Assembly: GCA_013399875.1 (NCBI GenBank)
Contig: VXAZ01001682.1
Span: forward strand, 372,001-436,000
DNA length: 64,000 bases
DNA from: Gymnorhina tibicen
Lineage: Eukaryota > Chordata > Aves > Passeriformes > Artamidae
Reading direction: 5' to 3'
Part shown: piece after piece, positions 1-11,864 of the stretch
Numbering within the stretch: the stretch's first letter is position 1
How the letters are laid out: every line of letters begins with the position of its first letter
Made by a program: the position numbers and the translations under genes
The notes under the pieces: model-generated
Told to the model about the DNA's origin: nothing
The model's database searches: none
The model's input: only the letters and a program-made list of their open reading frames with translations

Positions 1-3000
1 CCCAGCAGGACACAGCTCCTTTGTTTTGAGACCTATTGTTTCTGCATAATGTAAAACCAGAAATTTGGTCACATTTGGTCCTTTCAGATACCCAGTGGGT
101 TATGGCAGTAAGGAATAGGTTTATGAGTTTAAACCAGGGCATAAAAACTTTCCTTTTTCTAATTAGTTCTGTGTTTTTCTCATTTCTTGGTAAGGATGAA
201 CCGTCTATATCCGTATCTCTGCCCATCTGTTTTTCCTCCACAATAACTTTGAAGCTGCTCACCAATTTCCACCACTTAGAAGAAACTGTAATGTGAACTT
301 GATAGTGATCTGTTCTGCTGGGCCTGCCATCTGGCCAATCTGTGAATACACATAAAAGGGCTTAAAAATCAACACACAGAGTGCAGGCTCATCTGCAGCT
401 GGGATCAGCTCCTTCTCTGGCCAGTTACTGGAAAGAAACAAGAGCTGGAGGTCCTGCATGGTGCAGTGAGATGTAGTGGCATGGGAGAGAACTGCAGGAA
501 TAAGCTGTCTCCATCACGTTGTAAAACAGCCTGTGGTGGACTATCTATCTGCCTGCAAGGATGAAGATACAAATTAGGGCTCAAGAGAACTGGGGATGCT
601 TTGGAGTTCACAGAAAACTAGGTTTGACTACCGCTGCTCCTCAAGGAACATCTTGTTTCCAACAAAAGACAAAATTTGAAAAATATTGCTTTAAAAAAAC
701 CCCAAATATTTGAGACTTTTGTGTTTGTTTGTTTGTTATTATTTTTGTTTTGAATGCGAATCTTTCCCATTTTTTTTCTGTTTAAAATTTACACTATAAG
801 GGGTTTACTAAAAAAGTAAATGAGGGAAATGGCCCTATGAAATCACAATCTTCCTGCTCATCTAACACAGAAGATCTGATTATCTCAAACTTCCTCTTGT
901 TGAACTTAGGCACTACTTTTACTGCTTAGATAGGAGATGTTTGCAGTCCCTGGCAATTCATTTAAATAAGGTAACAGAGCAGCTGAGGTAATTTCCACCT
1001 GGTTTACCACCTCCCAAGAAATCAAAGATGCCAACACTCACCAGATAGAACAGTATCTCAGCTCATCTCTACAATTTCCTCTGCTTCAGAAAAGAGGCTG
1101 GAAAAGGAGGAGAGCTTCCTCTCCAGCTCTGTGAGGAAACAACCATTTAAACAGCAGTGATTCTGGTATACCAGATTTGTGTCTGATGTACCATTCCTGA
1201 CTCCTCCCAAAACCAACAGCAGCTCTGTTCTGGATTTCCAGCTGGGCAGCTGTTGACAGCTGACTTCTGAGTCAATATTTTCCGATGAGCTCTATTTTTG
1301 ACTGTCCCTGCACTCTTTTCTTCCCCTTCCTCCTCTCTGCTTGGTTCTCTGAATCAATCAGAGGACTGACCTGAGGCTCACATCATATGTAGTCCCAAGA
1401 AAAATCTTGCCCAGAACAAGTTCTCAATCTGAAGAGAATCGTCACAACCACTAGGAAAAGACTTTATCAGGTCATGTTATCCATTCCCAGGGGATGGCAT
1501 ATGATTGTTCCTTACAAAATATATTCTCCAGGGCTTTGTCCAGTTTTGTTTAAATGATTGAAATAACAGGGTTTCTGCTCTTTCCCTTAGGAAATTGTTG
1601 CCCTGTCCAGTAGATCCAGCTATTAGGAAGTTCTTTTTTTGATACACAGCCTGTATTTTTCTTGTTCTATGCGGTCTTTTATCACACTGTTCTTTTGTAG
1701 CCCTCAATCCAACATCCCCCACTTCTCTCCATCATTGCTCACTCCTTTACACTTCTTAGAGGTAGTCACAGCTTCAAACCTTGGTTAATATTAGTTATAA
1801 ACAGAGCTCTTGGAGGCAGAGTCCTGCAGCAAGGAAGACAAGAGGCATTTTATAACACATACATATGTACATATACATGTAATTATACAATTCAGATTTT
1901 GTCTCTTTAGAAGTAGCTCCTTATATGATCACTTTTATTGTACTTGTCTGAGATCACTCTTGCTCTTCAAAAACTTTCAGGATCTTTGCTAGAGCTGTGC
2001 ACAGCCCTTCAAGCTGCAGGACCATGGTATGAGGGTTATCAGTTCCCTGGACTGCAAAATATCCTTTTTGCATATGTAGGTCTGACTGACCATCACTGTA
2101 ACATTATGTCCTCACTGTATAGCAAACTTTTCCTGATGCTGTCATTTCTTTACATCTCAAAGGCTCTTTCTACTCCATGGATGTGATTGGAAGAAGCAAT
2201 TTTTCCTTAATCACCTCTATAAATTGACTTCTTGGGCAATTTTAGTAGTTGTCTGTAACTGATTTTTGTTGCTCACAGTTTATTGGCAATGATCTGAGTC
2301 CTCTCCATGAGGGGGGAAGATGAAGGACTCACCACCTGCAGAGCTGGCAGGATGATCCAAACAGTACTCTGAGGGATCAGGGGGAAATACATCAGGAAGA
2401 AGAACAGAGGCTCATGTCTTAACAAAAGACCAAAAATTAATGGGTTTCTTCTATGCTGTGATGATAAAAAAGGGGCACAAGAAACTTCTGATTCCACTTT
2501 ATTCAAAGAGTTAGTTCTTTTCAAACCACCAGGTCTGAGTCTTCACAGGGTTAATAGGATCCTGCTCTCAGCTCAGTCTGACACTGCCAGGGCTCGAGAA
2601 GCTGTATCTCAGCAAAAACCCTGTTAAACAAATATTACCAAAGGCCAGCACAGAGCAGAGGGACTGAGATCATTAATGATGTAGCACCCACGTCCTCTGA
2701 AGCTGTGATGTCACCGTCCATTGCAGTTCACAGAGTAATGTTCATAAATCCATGTGACACCAAATGCTGTCAGGGCTGGGCTGGTAAAACACAGCACACC
2801 CAGCAAGAGACATGGGGTGGCACTCAGGGAAGTGGTTCAGACATGTTTGCACTGAAGCAATCACATTTTTCCTTCTACAACTTTCCCCTTTATGCAACTA
2901 AGAGACACACAAGAGCACAGAAAACTTGCCATGAGTTCGCTCATGTATCTGTTTCAATTTTGTGCTGTTTCTGCTGCAGATTTTTCCCATGTAGAAGATA

Positions 3001-6000
3001 AAAAAGGGTATTTTTCCAACTTTTAAAAAATATTAATAGGTCCATGGTATTTTAAGCAGATTCTCCTTTCTGCTGTTGAGAAACCAGGACTTTCCCCATC
3101 CTAAAGAGCAGATAAAGGAAGGGTTAGTTATTCCCACTGTAATTAGGTTCAATCCCTGCTAGAAAAACATGCCAGCAAATCCATTTAGAGACACAACTTT
3201 GACTAAAACAGACAAAGCTCTGATCTAGACAAAGTTATACAGATACAAAATCACTTTTTTCAGGGAAGTGTCTGTGTCAGCAGGTGAACAGCCGAGTTTG
3301 GAGGAACCAAAAATTCCTCTTCCCTCTCCTTTGCTTGTGATTCTCTGTCCCTTAATGACCACAAAATATAAATTAGCCAGAATGACACAAGTTTTCCTGC
3401 TTCTAGAACTTTGCAATCACAGACTTCTTTACATCAGGTATAGCCCTTATTGTACCCTTCTCTGAAAAAAAGCATCCCCAAACATGTCTTCTGAATCTGG
3501 CTGGCTGCAGTTTTGGCCAAGGTTATTTTCCCTGCAGACACTCTAATTTTGCAGCCGCTTTATTAATTGAAACCTGGCTTCAGTGATCTAACAGCAAAAG
3601 TCAGTGGAATCTGTCATCATTTGCCCCATTACATCACATATGGGCATAGCAGTAATTCAACTGGGCTCACAGATAGATTTCATTGAATGGGATACACAGA
3701 TTTCATTAAAAGTGAAGAAAAAATAATGCTCAAATGCTTTGGGTTCAGTTTATTTTACCAATGTACATAGTTTTTTATTTCTCTTGCCCTTATTCCCCCC
3801 AAAAAATCCTTATGCTTGAAAATACAAGCAAAGAGAGATGCCTCAGTCATCCTCTACAAATTTTAAAGTGTGTTCTGACAACTGTCTTTGAAACACTGAA
3901 GTCATTCAATCAAAACTGCTGTGAAGGAAGAAGTTCAATTCTGACTGAGAAAGCATTTTTTGAAGCTGAAACCAAGAACGTTAGTGGAAATACATTGCCC
4001 AGTGGTACCATCCTGTCCAGCTTTCCACTGAGCCAGTACTAACTTTGAGGCACATCTGTCTTTGTACTTTGAAGACAGAAGAGCTGAGCTAAAACTTGAA
4101 GGTTGAAGTTTTGCAACATTGTTCCCATTGGCTATGGGAAGATTTTCTGAACTGCAGTATCAGGGTAATTACACCAGCCTAACTCACTGGGTTGGCACTT
4201 TCAAATGAAGCCACCTCATACGTTTTTCTGATAGCAACTTTGATCTCACGGAGCCAAGGACACACCAGGACCGTAGAGACCTTGGTACCTTTCCCCAACA
4301 AGACAAAGCCAGAGGCATTTCTCATGGGATCCTGTTCCAGCCATCAGAAACTGCCCAAGGAAAGACAGGAAATTGAGCCTAAGAGACATTAAACCCAGAA
4401 CTTGAACTCATGTGCATTGAAAATCTCCTTCCTGAAAAGATATACGTGCACCTCAGTTAGGGCTTCCATCTCCACTAATCAAGCTGAAAGGCTGTCCCTA
4501 AACTCAGTGCTCTTACAGCTAAATGTTTTCCTGTTTTTAATCCAAACTTGCTCAAGGTCTGATTCTTCTCGTGGAAGTTCTTAGCTCAAACAGCAACTCA
4601 CCTAGTTTACCTTTCCTACAGATTAATAAAGATCAGCCATATCTCACCAGCCTGGTTGGTTTGTTTGTTTGTTTGTTTGTTTGTTTGTTTTTCCTAGGAG
4701 GAATAAAGCAGTCACAGCTAGTCTGTTGTATTAGACAGGGTCACTTTGACAGCATTTTGCACCTTTCCAGCTTGAATTCAATTTTCTTGTACATCAACAA
4801 CCCAAATTTAGATACAGAACCACAGAAATTCAATGCTTCATTTGTACAGACTTTGAATTGTATTTCATACAACTTTAGACAGCTCTTGTTTACAGCACTG
4901 ACACAAAACCTGAAATGAAGTACTGCATCTCAAACCTACCTGTCCTTGGTCTGTAGCTAAAATCCATAGGATCTTATTTTGTCTTACACTGATGAAAATA
5001 GAGTAATTTTTCTTGGTGTCTGTGAACTCACAGCACTGTAACTCAAGTACACGAGTCCATGATTTAACCAGGGACAAGCATGTGAGCTAAGCTCCATGCT
5101 AGCATTAAACAGATGGATGCTAAAAAGAAACTTTCCATATACTGCAAGCATCTCTCCCATGAAATGACCCATGAAAAGCAGGACGGGGTTCATGTGCGCT
5201 ACTGAGTCTTGAAGCTGACAGACATATCCCAATTAGTTATTCTAAAAGTGGATCTCTTCAAACTCCTCAACACATTTCCAGTGCCCAGAAAATCCTTTTG
5301 CTGAGACCAATCTGAACTCTTTCACCTCCCCTTTTATTTCTTTGTTGTTTACAGACATCTACCTCTTCCCCACCAGGCCTGATAAGCACAGCGAGCAGCG
5401 AGATTGCGGGAGGCAGTAAAGTGAGACACCATTTAATGCACCTGACTAGGCATAATCAGAGCCATCCATCACTTCAGTTTTCTATTCCCAGCCAACAGGA
5501 ATAGTCAAACTGAGCGGGAAGAAATGGGAAGTCACTTAGAAAAACTCCTTCAAACCCCTCACCATTTATCTTCTGCTGGGTGGAAAACAATGACCTACTA
5601 TATTATTTTAATACCATAACCAGTGTTTTTCATTTTATTTCATCGCTGAACTCCTCCATACAAGGTGGCTCAATAAATCAGACTGACAAAGTACTTCATG
5701 GAAGATTTCTGAACAGTCATAAACATCATTTGCACAGATTTTATACCTGTGAACCTCTACTGTGCTCCAAGACCCTGCAGTGGCAGGGGCTATATAAATG
5801 ACACATGAGATGTTTCCTAACTATTCACAATTCTGCTCTGACACAGGGAATTACCATCTGCACTTTCCAAGCAAGGATCCCAGAGAGTGAGAAGGCCTAG
5901 TCATGAAGAATACAGATCAGACTTAGAGTTTGATATCCCCCCCAAAAGGGCTTCCTAATGAGAGAAGTTATTAGTTTATTCAACATGAGAGAAAAACCAC

Positions 6001-6015
6001 TAGAAGGGTTATTTC
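1..6015. other. Unique noncoding sequence, no gene recognised
   Basis: No open frame here exceeds about 115 codons and none resembles a known protein. The composition is mixed, with short T-rich and A-rich runs (for example around 690-780). I see no LTR ends, CR1 tail or RNA gene. The one clear simple repeat, a (TTTG)n run, is listed separately. Intron or intergenic DNA is the simplest reading. Confidence 0.6.
4658..4690. repeat. (TTTG)n microsatellite
   Basis: About eight tandem copies of the tetranucleotide GTTT lie between unique flanks. It is a simple repeat likely to vary in length. The run of Leu/Phe/Val/Cys residues in the overlapping open frame is only the translation of the repeat. 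Confidence 0.9.
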
Positions 6016-6285
6016 ATAAAATCACAGAACAGTTTGGGTGGGAAGGGACCTTCAAAGATCATCTTGTTCCAATCCCCTGCCATGGGCAGGGACCTTTCAC
6101 CAGACCAGGTTGCACAGGATCCCATCAAACCTGGCCTTCAACACTTTTAGGGATGGGCATCCATAGCTTCTCTGGGCAACCTCTTCCAGTGCCTTACCAC
6201 CCTCACAGTGAAAAATGTCTTCCTAATATCTAATCTAATCTACCGTCTTTCAGTTTAAAGCCATTCTGTCTTGTCCTATTTAAAA
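6016..6285 (-). repeat. CR1 LINE 3' fragment, 5'-truncated
   Basis: Read on the plus strand it begins with 'aaatcacagaacagtttggg', followed by 'aagggacc', 'aaagatcatcttgttccaa' and 'tgccatgggcagggac'. This is the reverse complement of the avian CR1 3' end, so the element lies on the minus strand. It covers the 3' untranslated part and the last piece of ORF2 and fades out near 'cttgtcctattt'. The sequence between here and the LTR at 6627 (about 340 bp) shows nothing recognisable. Confidence 0.9.
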
Positions 6286-6626
6286 CTTCTTCAAACAAAA
6301 CATCCTCCAGAACTATTCCTGTGGTGATATAAGTCTCTATTTCAGCTTCACTTGCAGGCTTTGAAGCTTAAATAAATAAGGAGCAGCACCGCTCAGGGTC
6401 TACTGGAGAACCTGCCTAAAAGACATAATGTCCCTCCACTTGTCCCATGCATCTACAAGGGGCTTGTATTTAGAGTGGGATTTATTTATTGTCTCACACT
6501 TGTCAGTCCGGGATTGGAGTTGCAAACACATGCTCAATTTTGGACTATCAGTAAGTTTATTACAATAGTTTTGTGGAAGTCAAGTTTCCTCAACTGCACA
6601 TTTCTGGAAATCAATATATATTACCA

Positions 6627-7784
6627 TGTGGTGGGTTGGCCCTGGCTGGCCACAAAGTTGCTTTCTCACTTCCCCTCCATCAATAGAATAGGGGGAAAAA
6701 GTAGGATTGAAAACGTTGTGGCTTGTGATGAGGACAAGTTGATTGATCAACAGTTACCATCATGGTTACCAACATACAAAACATGCTCAACTTGGGGAAG
6801 AGCAATTTCATTTATTGCCATTTAGTCTCTGACTAGGTCAGTGAGAAAAAAAGACAAAACCAAAAAGCCCTTATCCCTACTTCTCCCTTATTTCCATTCT
6901 CAATTTCAGTGCTTCATTCTCAACTGTTCTCTCTCCTCCTCCTCCTCCTCTCCCAATTTGTCACAAGGGATGGGGATTAGGGGTTGTGGTCAGTCCATAA
7001 CACTTTGTCCCTGCCACTCCTTCTTGCTTACACTCTTGCCCTTGCCCCAGCACGGGGTGTCTCCCATGAGATATAGTCCTTATCAAACTGCTCCTGCAGG
7101 GGTCCTTTCTCTGGGCTGCAGTTCTTCAAGAACTGCCACAATGTGGGTCTTTTCCATGGGGTACAGTCCTCCAGGAACTGCCACAATGTGGGTCTTTTCC
7201 ATGGGGTACAGTCCTCCGGGAACTGCTCCAATGTGGGTCCCCCATGGGCCAGCAAACCTGCTCCAGCATGGGCTCCTTTCCACGAGCTGCCATTCCCGCC
7301 AGGAATTCCTGCTCCTGTGTGTGCCTGCCAAGGGCTACAGCTTCCTTCAGGGCAAATCCTTCTACTCCAGCACGGGGTCCTCCAAAGTCTTCAGGGTTAA
7401 TTATCTGCTCTGGGGTGTTCTCTGAGGGCTGCAGGTGGATCTCTGCTTCCCCATGGACATCCATGGTCTGCACCACGGGAATCTCAGCTCCAGCACCTGG
7501 AGCAGCTCCTCTCCCTCCTTCTGCACTGACCTTGGTGTCTACAGAGTTGTTCCTCTTTCACATTCTCACTCCTCTCTCACAGATGCTGTCTGGCATTTTT
7601 TACCCTTTGTTAAGTATATCAGAGAGGTCTCACCAGCATTGCTGATGGGCTCAGCTTTGGCGTGTTCCACGTTGGAGCTGGCTGGAGCTGACTGTCCAAC
7701 ACGGGGACAGCTTCCCATGTTTTCTCACAGAAGCCACCCCTGCAGCCCATGACTGCCAAAACCTTTCCACGTAAACCAAATACA
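6627..7784 (-). mobile_element. Solo LTR of an ERVL-like endogenous retrovirus
   Basis: The element begins with TG ('tgtggtgggttggcc') and ends with CA ('caaatacata' breaks after 'aca'). It is flanked by a perfect 5-bp target-site duplication, TACCA, at 6622-6626 and 7785-7789. A 5-bp duplication and a length of 1158 bp fit an avian ERVL-type LTR, a family whose G/C-rich body with repeated 'tgctccagcatgggctcc' motifs I recognise. I place it on the minus strand because AATAAA occurs there (complement of 6811-6816), leaving about 185 bp of U5-like sequence; this orientation is an inference. No gag, pol or env sequence adjoins it, so it is a solo LTR left by LTR-LTR recombination. The open frames of up to 194 codons on both strands arise from its internal repeat and are not genes. 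Confidence 0.88.
7121..7255. repeat. 45-bp minisatellite inside the LTR, about 3 copies
   Basis: Unit 1 is 7121-7165, unit 2 is 7166-7210 and unit 3 is 7211-7255 (degenerate at its end). Units 1 and 2 share 'aactgccacaatgtgggtc' and 'tttccatggggtaca'. The period is divisible by three, so all frames stay open and the overlapping open frames show a repeated 15-residue pattern. Confidence 0.88.
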
Positions 7785-7789
7785 TACCA

Positions 7790-10581
7790 ACAGCTATTTT
7801 ATATTTGCTTGGTTGGTTGCTTACAACTCTTGGAAGTAACAACTTCACCTTCAGACTTGTTACCTCATTCATTAATGGGTCTCATTTGCCTTGCAAAATC
7901 ATAAACAGTTTGATAGAGCTGTTGTCAGCAGCTTCAAGTGCTCACACTGAGTCTGAAGCTGTTCCTGAGTCCTGAAGACCTCTGACTCCCCAGCTGTGTA
8001 GCAGCAGCAGCATTATAAACCTGGCAAGGTTTCACTTATCTCTGCAGAGGACCAGCTCTCAGCTTCAAAGAACCTGTCCCAGGGAGAAGACTTCAGTAAA
8101 CACCAGCACATCTACTGGGTAACCAAGTTGCTTTTCTTACCAGGCAGACGGGTGGGGCATGGCCTAAAGACAGAAGCTGAAAATTTCCTTCAAAACAAAC
8201 AAAAAAAATATGCCTTTGACTACACTGAATCTCAGATAGACTTCTGTACTCACTGGCCTTATTCTCCCATCAGTTTCTTTCAATTTCATTTCCACACCTC
8301 TCTCTTTTTGTTGGTCATATCCATTCCTTTTCCTTGCCTGCTCCACCAATAGATCACTCCACTGCTGTTCTTGTGCCTTCACCCTGCTTGTTTTCATTTG
8401 CTGTTATCACCTTTTATTTGGTTCTATTTTCCTCCTCTGTCACCCACTTTCTTTCATTCCCATCTGCCTATTTTTCATTCTCCTCAGTCTAACCACAGCA
8501 AACACCTGCCTCCAAAGGCAGTGCCCCATATTTAAGAGAACTCCATAACCTGTAACCACCCTGTGCAACAGATCTCCTGTGATGATAATTGCCAGCTATA
8601 AATCGTAAGCCTTATCTCTGCCATCAAGATTAATTCTGGCATGGGGCATTATAAAATTAGCCCTTCTTGGCAAAGCTGCTGGCCTTTAGTTTCCACGAGA
8701 AGACAATTAAATGGTATTTGTGCAGTCAAGCTAGAGCAAAGCTAAGAGGAGACAGACATCAGGAAGTTATTAGATTAGGAAGTAAAACAACTACTCCTTG
8801 GTTAGATCAAGCATTCAAACGTTATATAATATTTCAAAGGCAATACAGGCAAAACAAAACCTCTCAGGCACTTTGCCTCCTTCCCTCCCTCCTTATCTAG
8901 GCTGTGGGGAAACACATATTATAATAGCAAATGAGGGAAGTCATTACCAGATCTCCAGATTCTGGGTTTGCTCACAAGGTTACTTGTGCCACACCAGGTT
9001 AACTCAGTGGGGACTCCAGAGCACAGACACAGCTTGAAGTCCTTCCTAATTAAATACACACACATACACACTGTAATCAGAGCTCTCTCCTCACCCCAGG
9101 GCAGGATCTTTGGCTCAGATAAGTCAGCAGAATGCCCTGAGGAGCTACTTTGATTTATATTGGCTAAAAATCCAGTCCCAGAGCCTCTGTGCATACAAGA
9201 GGATGTTTTAGAATAACTGGTGAGTATCTGAGCTTAAAGAAGCCTTTTCACACACAGATTTACACCCTGTAGATAGGCATTTGTGTGTGCATCAGTGGTA
9301 GCTCAAGTTTTACCTCTTCTTCAAATCAGCTTTTGATTAGAGAAGGGCAGTGCTCTGAAGCTGGTGTCCACAAGCTCCATCCTGCTGGGGCAATCACCCT
9401 CTCACTCAGTGATACAGTCCAAAGGAAACAACATCAAGCAAATTTGCTGGACATGCCCTACTTTGTCTTCACAGATGTCCCCCAAATTATTGCATTTGGC
9501 ATGATTTGGCTGGAGGAAATCTATAAAACATAAACCAGTTTCTACTCACTTATTTTTTCCTCCAAAACCTGTGAGGGGTTTGCTCATGTAAATTAGAAAA
9601 GTTAAACAATTGCTCAGCCCCTTCTAAACACCTGTGCCATGTCAAAAGGTAAGCATTAATATCACCATCAGGAAACCAAGGATCCTAATGAGGTTCCTCT
9701 TTAGAGGAAAGGAGGTGAGAGACACCAGCTTTAGGGTAGGATCTTCAGTCCTTTGGAGTCTGTCAAGGCCAAGTGTCCCAGGCACTCAAATCATTACACA
9801 GTGAAAACACATCCTGTGGGAATCGGGTTCAACTTGTGACAACCCACACAAGGTTTACGTGTGAATCCTGCTCAGCACAGCTCTGTTTCTCCACCCACCC
9901 ATGCCCAAAGGAGCAGACAGGCTTAATTTACTGCTCTTTAAAAACAGATGCTGGCCTTCAATTTATCTCCATCAAGAGAAAAAAATACCCAAGCTCCTCA
10001 AATGAAAAGCCCTGCAGGATTTTGCCTGAGCAAATGTGAGATGGAGATTTGACAATAAAAAAGACATTTCATTTGTCTTATTAGTGGCTGACTACTGTGG
10101 AAGGTGTTCAATCAATTAGACCGATCTTGGTCTCCTGAATTATTGATAGAGAGAGCTGGATTACACTCTAAAATGCTTTTAGTTTAATTGCCCAACCCAT
10201 CATTGCTTCATTTTCCTTTCCTTATGTATATAAATTTGTTGTTGTTGTTGTTTTGTTATTTAACCAAAGCAGTTTGCCAGCAGCTGACTCTGGCATTTTG
10301 CTGCTGTTGGAGGGAGCGAGTGCTGACGCCTCGGCCGGGCAGCGCTCGGAGGGTGCAGCGGGCAGGGAACGGTGCCGGTACCCACAGAGATCAAGGGGAA
10401 CCTAGGGGGACAACAGAGGCTTCTCATGATGAGAGAGACATGAAGGGGAATCAGGGCGCTCCTCCCTCACCACATGCCTATTCTGTGCATTTTATAACTC
10501 TTGGTCCTTTCCCATTCCTTTATCTTCATGCACTGGCTCCTCTTCGCTTTCTGCCCACTTTTCTTCCCTTGCTTTGCATGC
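7790..10581. other. Unique noncoding sequence
   Basis: No gene or transposon edge is recognisable. There is a short (TTG)n run at 10237-10252 and a compact CpG-rich patch at 10311-10380, listed separately. Open frames are at most 154 codons; that one (10188-10652) runs into the CR1 element and carries no known domain. Confidence 0.55.
10311..10380. other. Short CpG-rich patch of unknown origin
   Basis: Nine CpG dinucleotides occur in about 70 bp ('gctgacgcctcggccgggca' lies inside), while the kilobase on either side is CpG-poor. It matches neither the CR1 downstream nor the LTR beyond it. It could be a small regulatory island, an exon edge, or a fragment of a GC-rich repeat. I cannot decide among these. 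Confidence 0.5.
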
Positions 10582-10856
10582 AGAATCATAGAATCATTGA
10601 TCTTGGAAAAGATCAAGTCCAACCTTCAACTAAATACCACCATGCCCTGTAAACCATATCACAAAGTGACACATCTGCTCATTTTTTGAACGCTTCCAGG
10701 AATGGTGACTCCACCACTTCCCTGGGCAGCCTGTTCTAGTGCTTAACCACTCTTTCAGTGAAGAAATTTTTCTGAATATCCAGCTTGAACCTCTCCTGGT
10801 GCAACTTGAGGCTGTTTCCCCTTGTCCTATTGCTGGTTGTCTGGGAGAAGAGGCAG
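10582..10856 (-). repeat. CR1 LINE 3' portion, interrupted by an LTR
   Basis: The plus strand reads 'agaatcatagaatcattgat' followed by the complements of typical CR1 3' sequence ('cctgggcagcctgttctagt', 'tttccccttgtcctattgct'). The element is therefore on the minus strand with its 3' end at 10582. It continues to 10856, where a solo LTR is inserted. Bases 10852-10856 (GGCAG) are the left copy of the LTR target duplication. A short continuation follows the LTR. Confidence 0.93.
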
Positions 10857-11846
10857 TGTCAGAGACTGAAATATTATAGTTTATGACTTAAAGATTTTCA
10901 TGAAGGACTTTTAAAACTGTATTACAAAAGCTGCAGAGAAGACTACCACATCCTAAATGGGACCCTGAAAAATGGGACCCTGACTGAGGCCTTACACCAC
11001 TCACTGCTGAAGATAAGATAGAATAACAACTCTGGGCTGGGGACATTCACAAAGCCTAAGCTTAACACCTTCCAGGTGGAGACCACAGCCCCAGGGCTGT
11101 CAGCTGCCAGTCTCGAACAGACCCTTGCACCAAAGGGTGGGGGGGGAGAGGCTTTGGGTGTGCTGGAAAAGCCTCTGGTGAGAGGCGCAGTGACCGCCCG
11201 TCCTCCACCGTGCACAGCAGCCCAGCTGAGGGGCCCTGCACCCGGAGGAAAAGCTTATCCACAGCAGAAGGGGGTGTCATGGCCCATCAAAGGCCCCCCC
11301 AAATGGGTCCCCACACCCTGCACCAGTGCACCAGAGATGATGAAACAGACTCTCAGTGTTGCAAGGGACAGTGTGTCAAGCTGGCCCCTGCAAGGGAGAC
11401 ATGTGGGCGTTCCCACCTGCCCAAAGCGTGTATTAATCCACGGGATTCTTTACTCTTTGGCATGTGGCAGCGTGTGGCCACGTGTGGCCATGTGGCATGG
11501 CAGCGGGGGACCCTCACGACCAAGAAGACCGGATGGAGAGGAGCAATGAGACGTCGCTGGGACCCTTGGGTGGGTGATGTGCTCACCTAACCCCTGTCAC
11601 CTCTCCCTGTCCCCCCACCCCCCCACACACACTTCTTTCTCTATGTCTTTCTTTCTTTTTCTCTTTCCTTCTCTTTGCCTCTTTTACTATTAAATCAAAT
11701 ACATCAATTTTTTGGCACCAGCATCTAACCTCGTTGGGTTTTAATCTCATTTTTGGGAATATTTTGAACCTTCTCAAAGTTCCCTCCAGTTTATGCACAG
11801 AGACTTAGTTTTCTTTGCTCTTCTGGGTTTAAACCGGATCGTAACA
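10857..11846 (+). mobile_element. Solo LTR inserted in a CR1 element
   Basis: The element starts 'tgtcagagactgaaat', ends 'accggatcgtaaca' and is flanked by the perfect 5-bp duplication GGCAG (10852-10856 and 11847-11851). The CR1 sequence resumes beyond it, which confirms both edges independently. Its length is 990 bp. A polyadenylation-like ATTAAA lies at 11689-11694 after a pyrimidine tract, which suggests plus orientation with about 150 bp downstream. The 5-bp duplication points to an ERVL-like integrase, but the internal family assignment is uncertain. The U3-like part carries E-box-type sites: CATGTG at 11400-11405, 11461-11466 and 11489-11494, and CACGTG at 11479-11484. No internal retroviral genes are present. 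Open frames up to 157 codons inside it have no retroviral similarity that I recognise. Confidence 0.87.
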
Positions 11847-11864
11847 GGCAGACTCCCACCTGGA
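11847..11864 (-). repeat. CR1 remainder beyond the LTR
   Basis: After the duplicated GGCAG the sequence continues 'actcccacctgg', which is what CR1 has next to 'gagaagagg' on the reverse strand. Similarity then stops, so the CR1 5' truncation point lies only about 13 bp past the duplicated target. The LTR therefore inserted almost at the edge of the older element. Confidence 0.7.

Noticed and set aside
3141..3170. 'ggttcaatccctgc', resembling a tRNA T-arm/B box
   Set aside because: No matching acceptor stem, A box or anticodon arm lies upstream at tRNA spacing.
6841..7425. 194-codon open frame, the longest in the window
   Set aside because: It lies wholly inside the solo LTR with target duplications at 6622 and 7785, and its repeated residues come from the 45-bp array.
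10188..10652. 154-codon frame with a hydrophobic N-terminus like a signal peptide
   Set aside because: Its C-terminal part is antisense CR1 3' sequence and it shows no domain. The hydrophobic run comes from T-rich DNA.
11076..11549. 157-codon frame, possibly retroviral
   Set aside because: It lies in an LTR bounded by GGCAG duplications. LTRs of this type are noncoding and no retroviral motif is visible.
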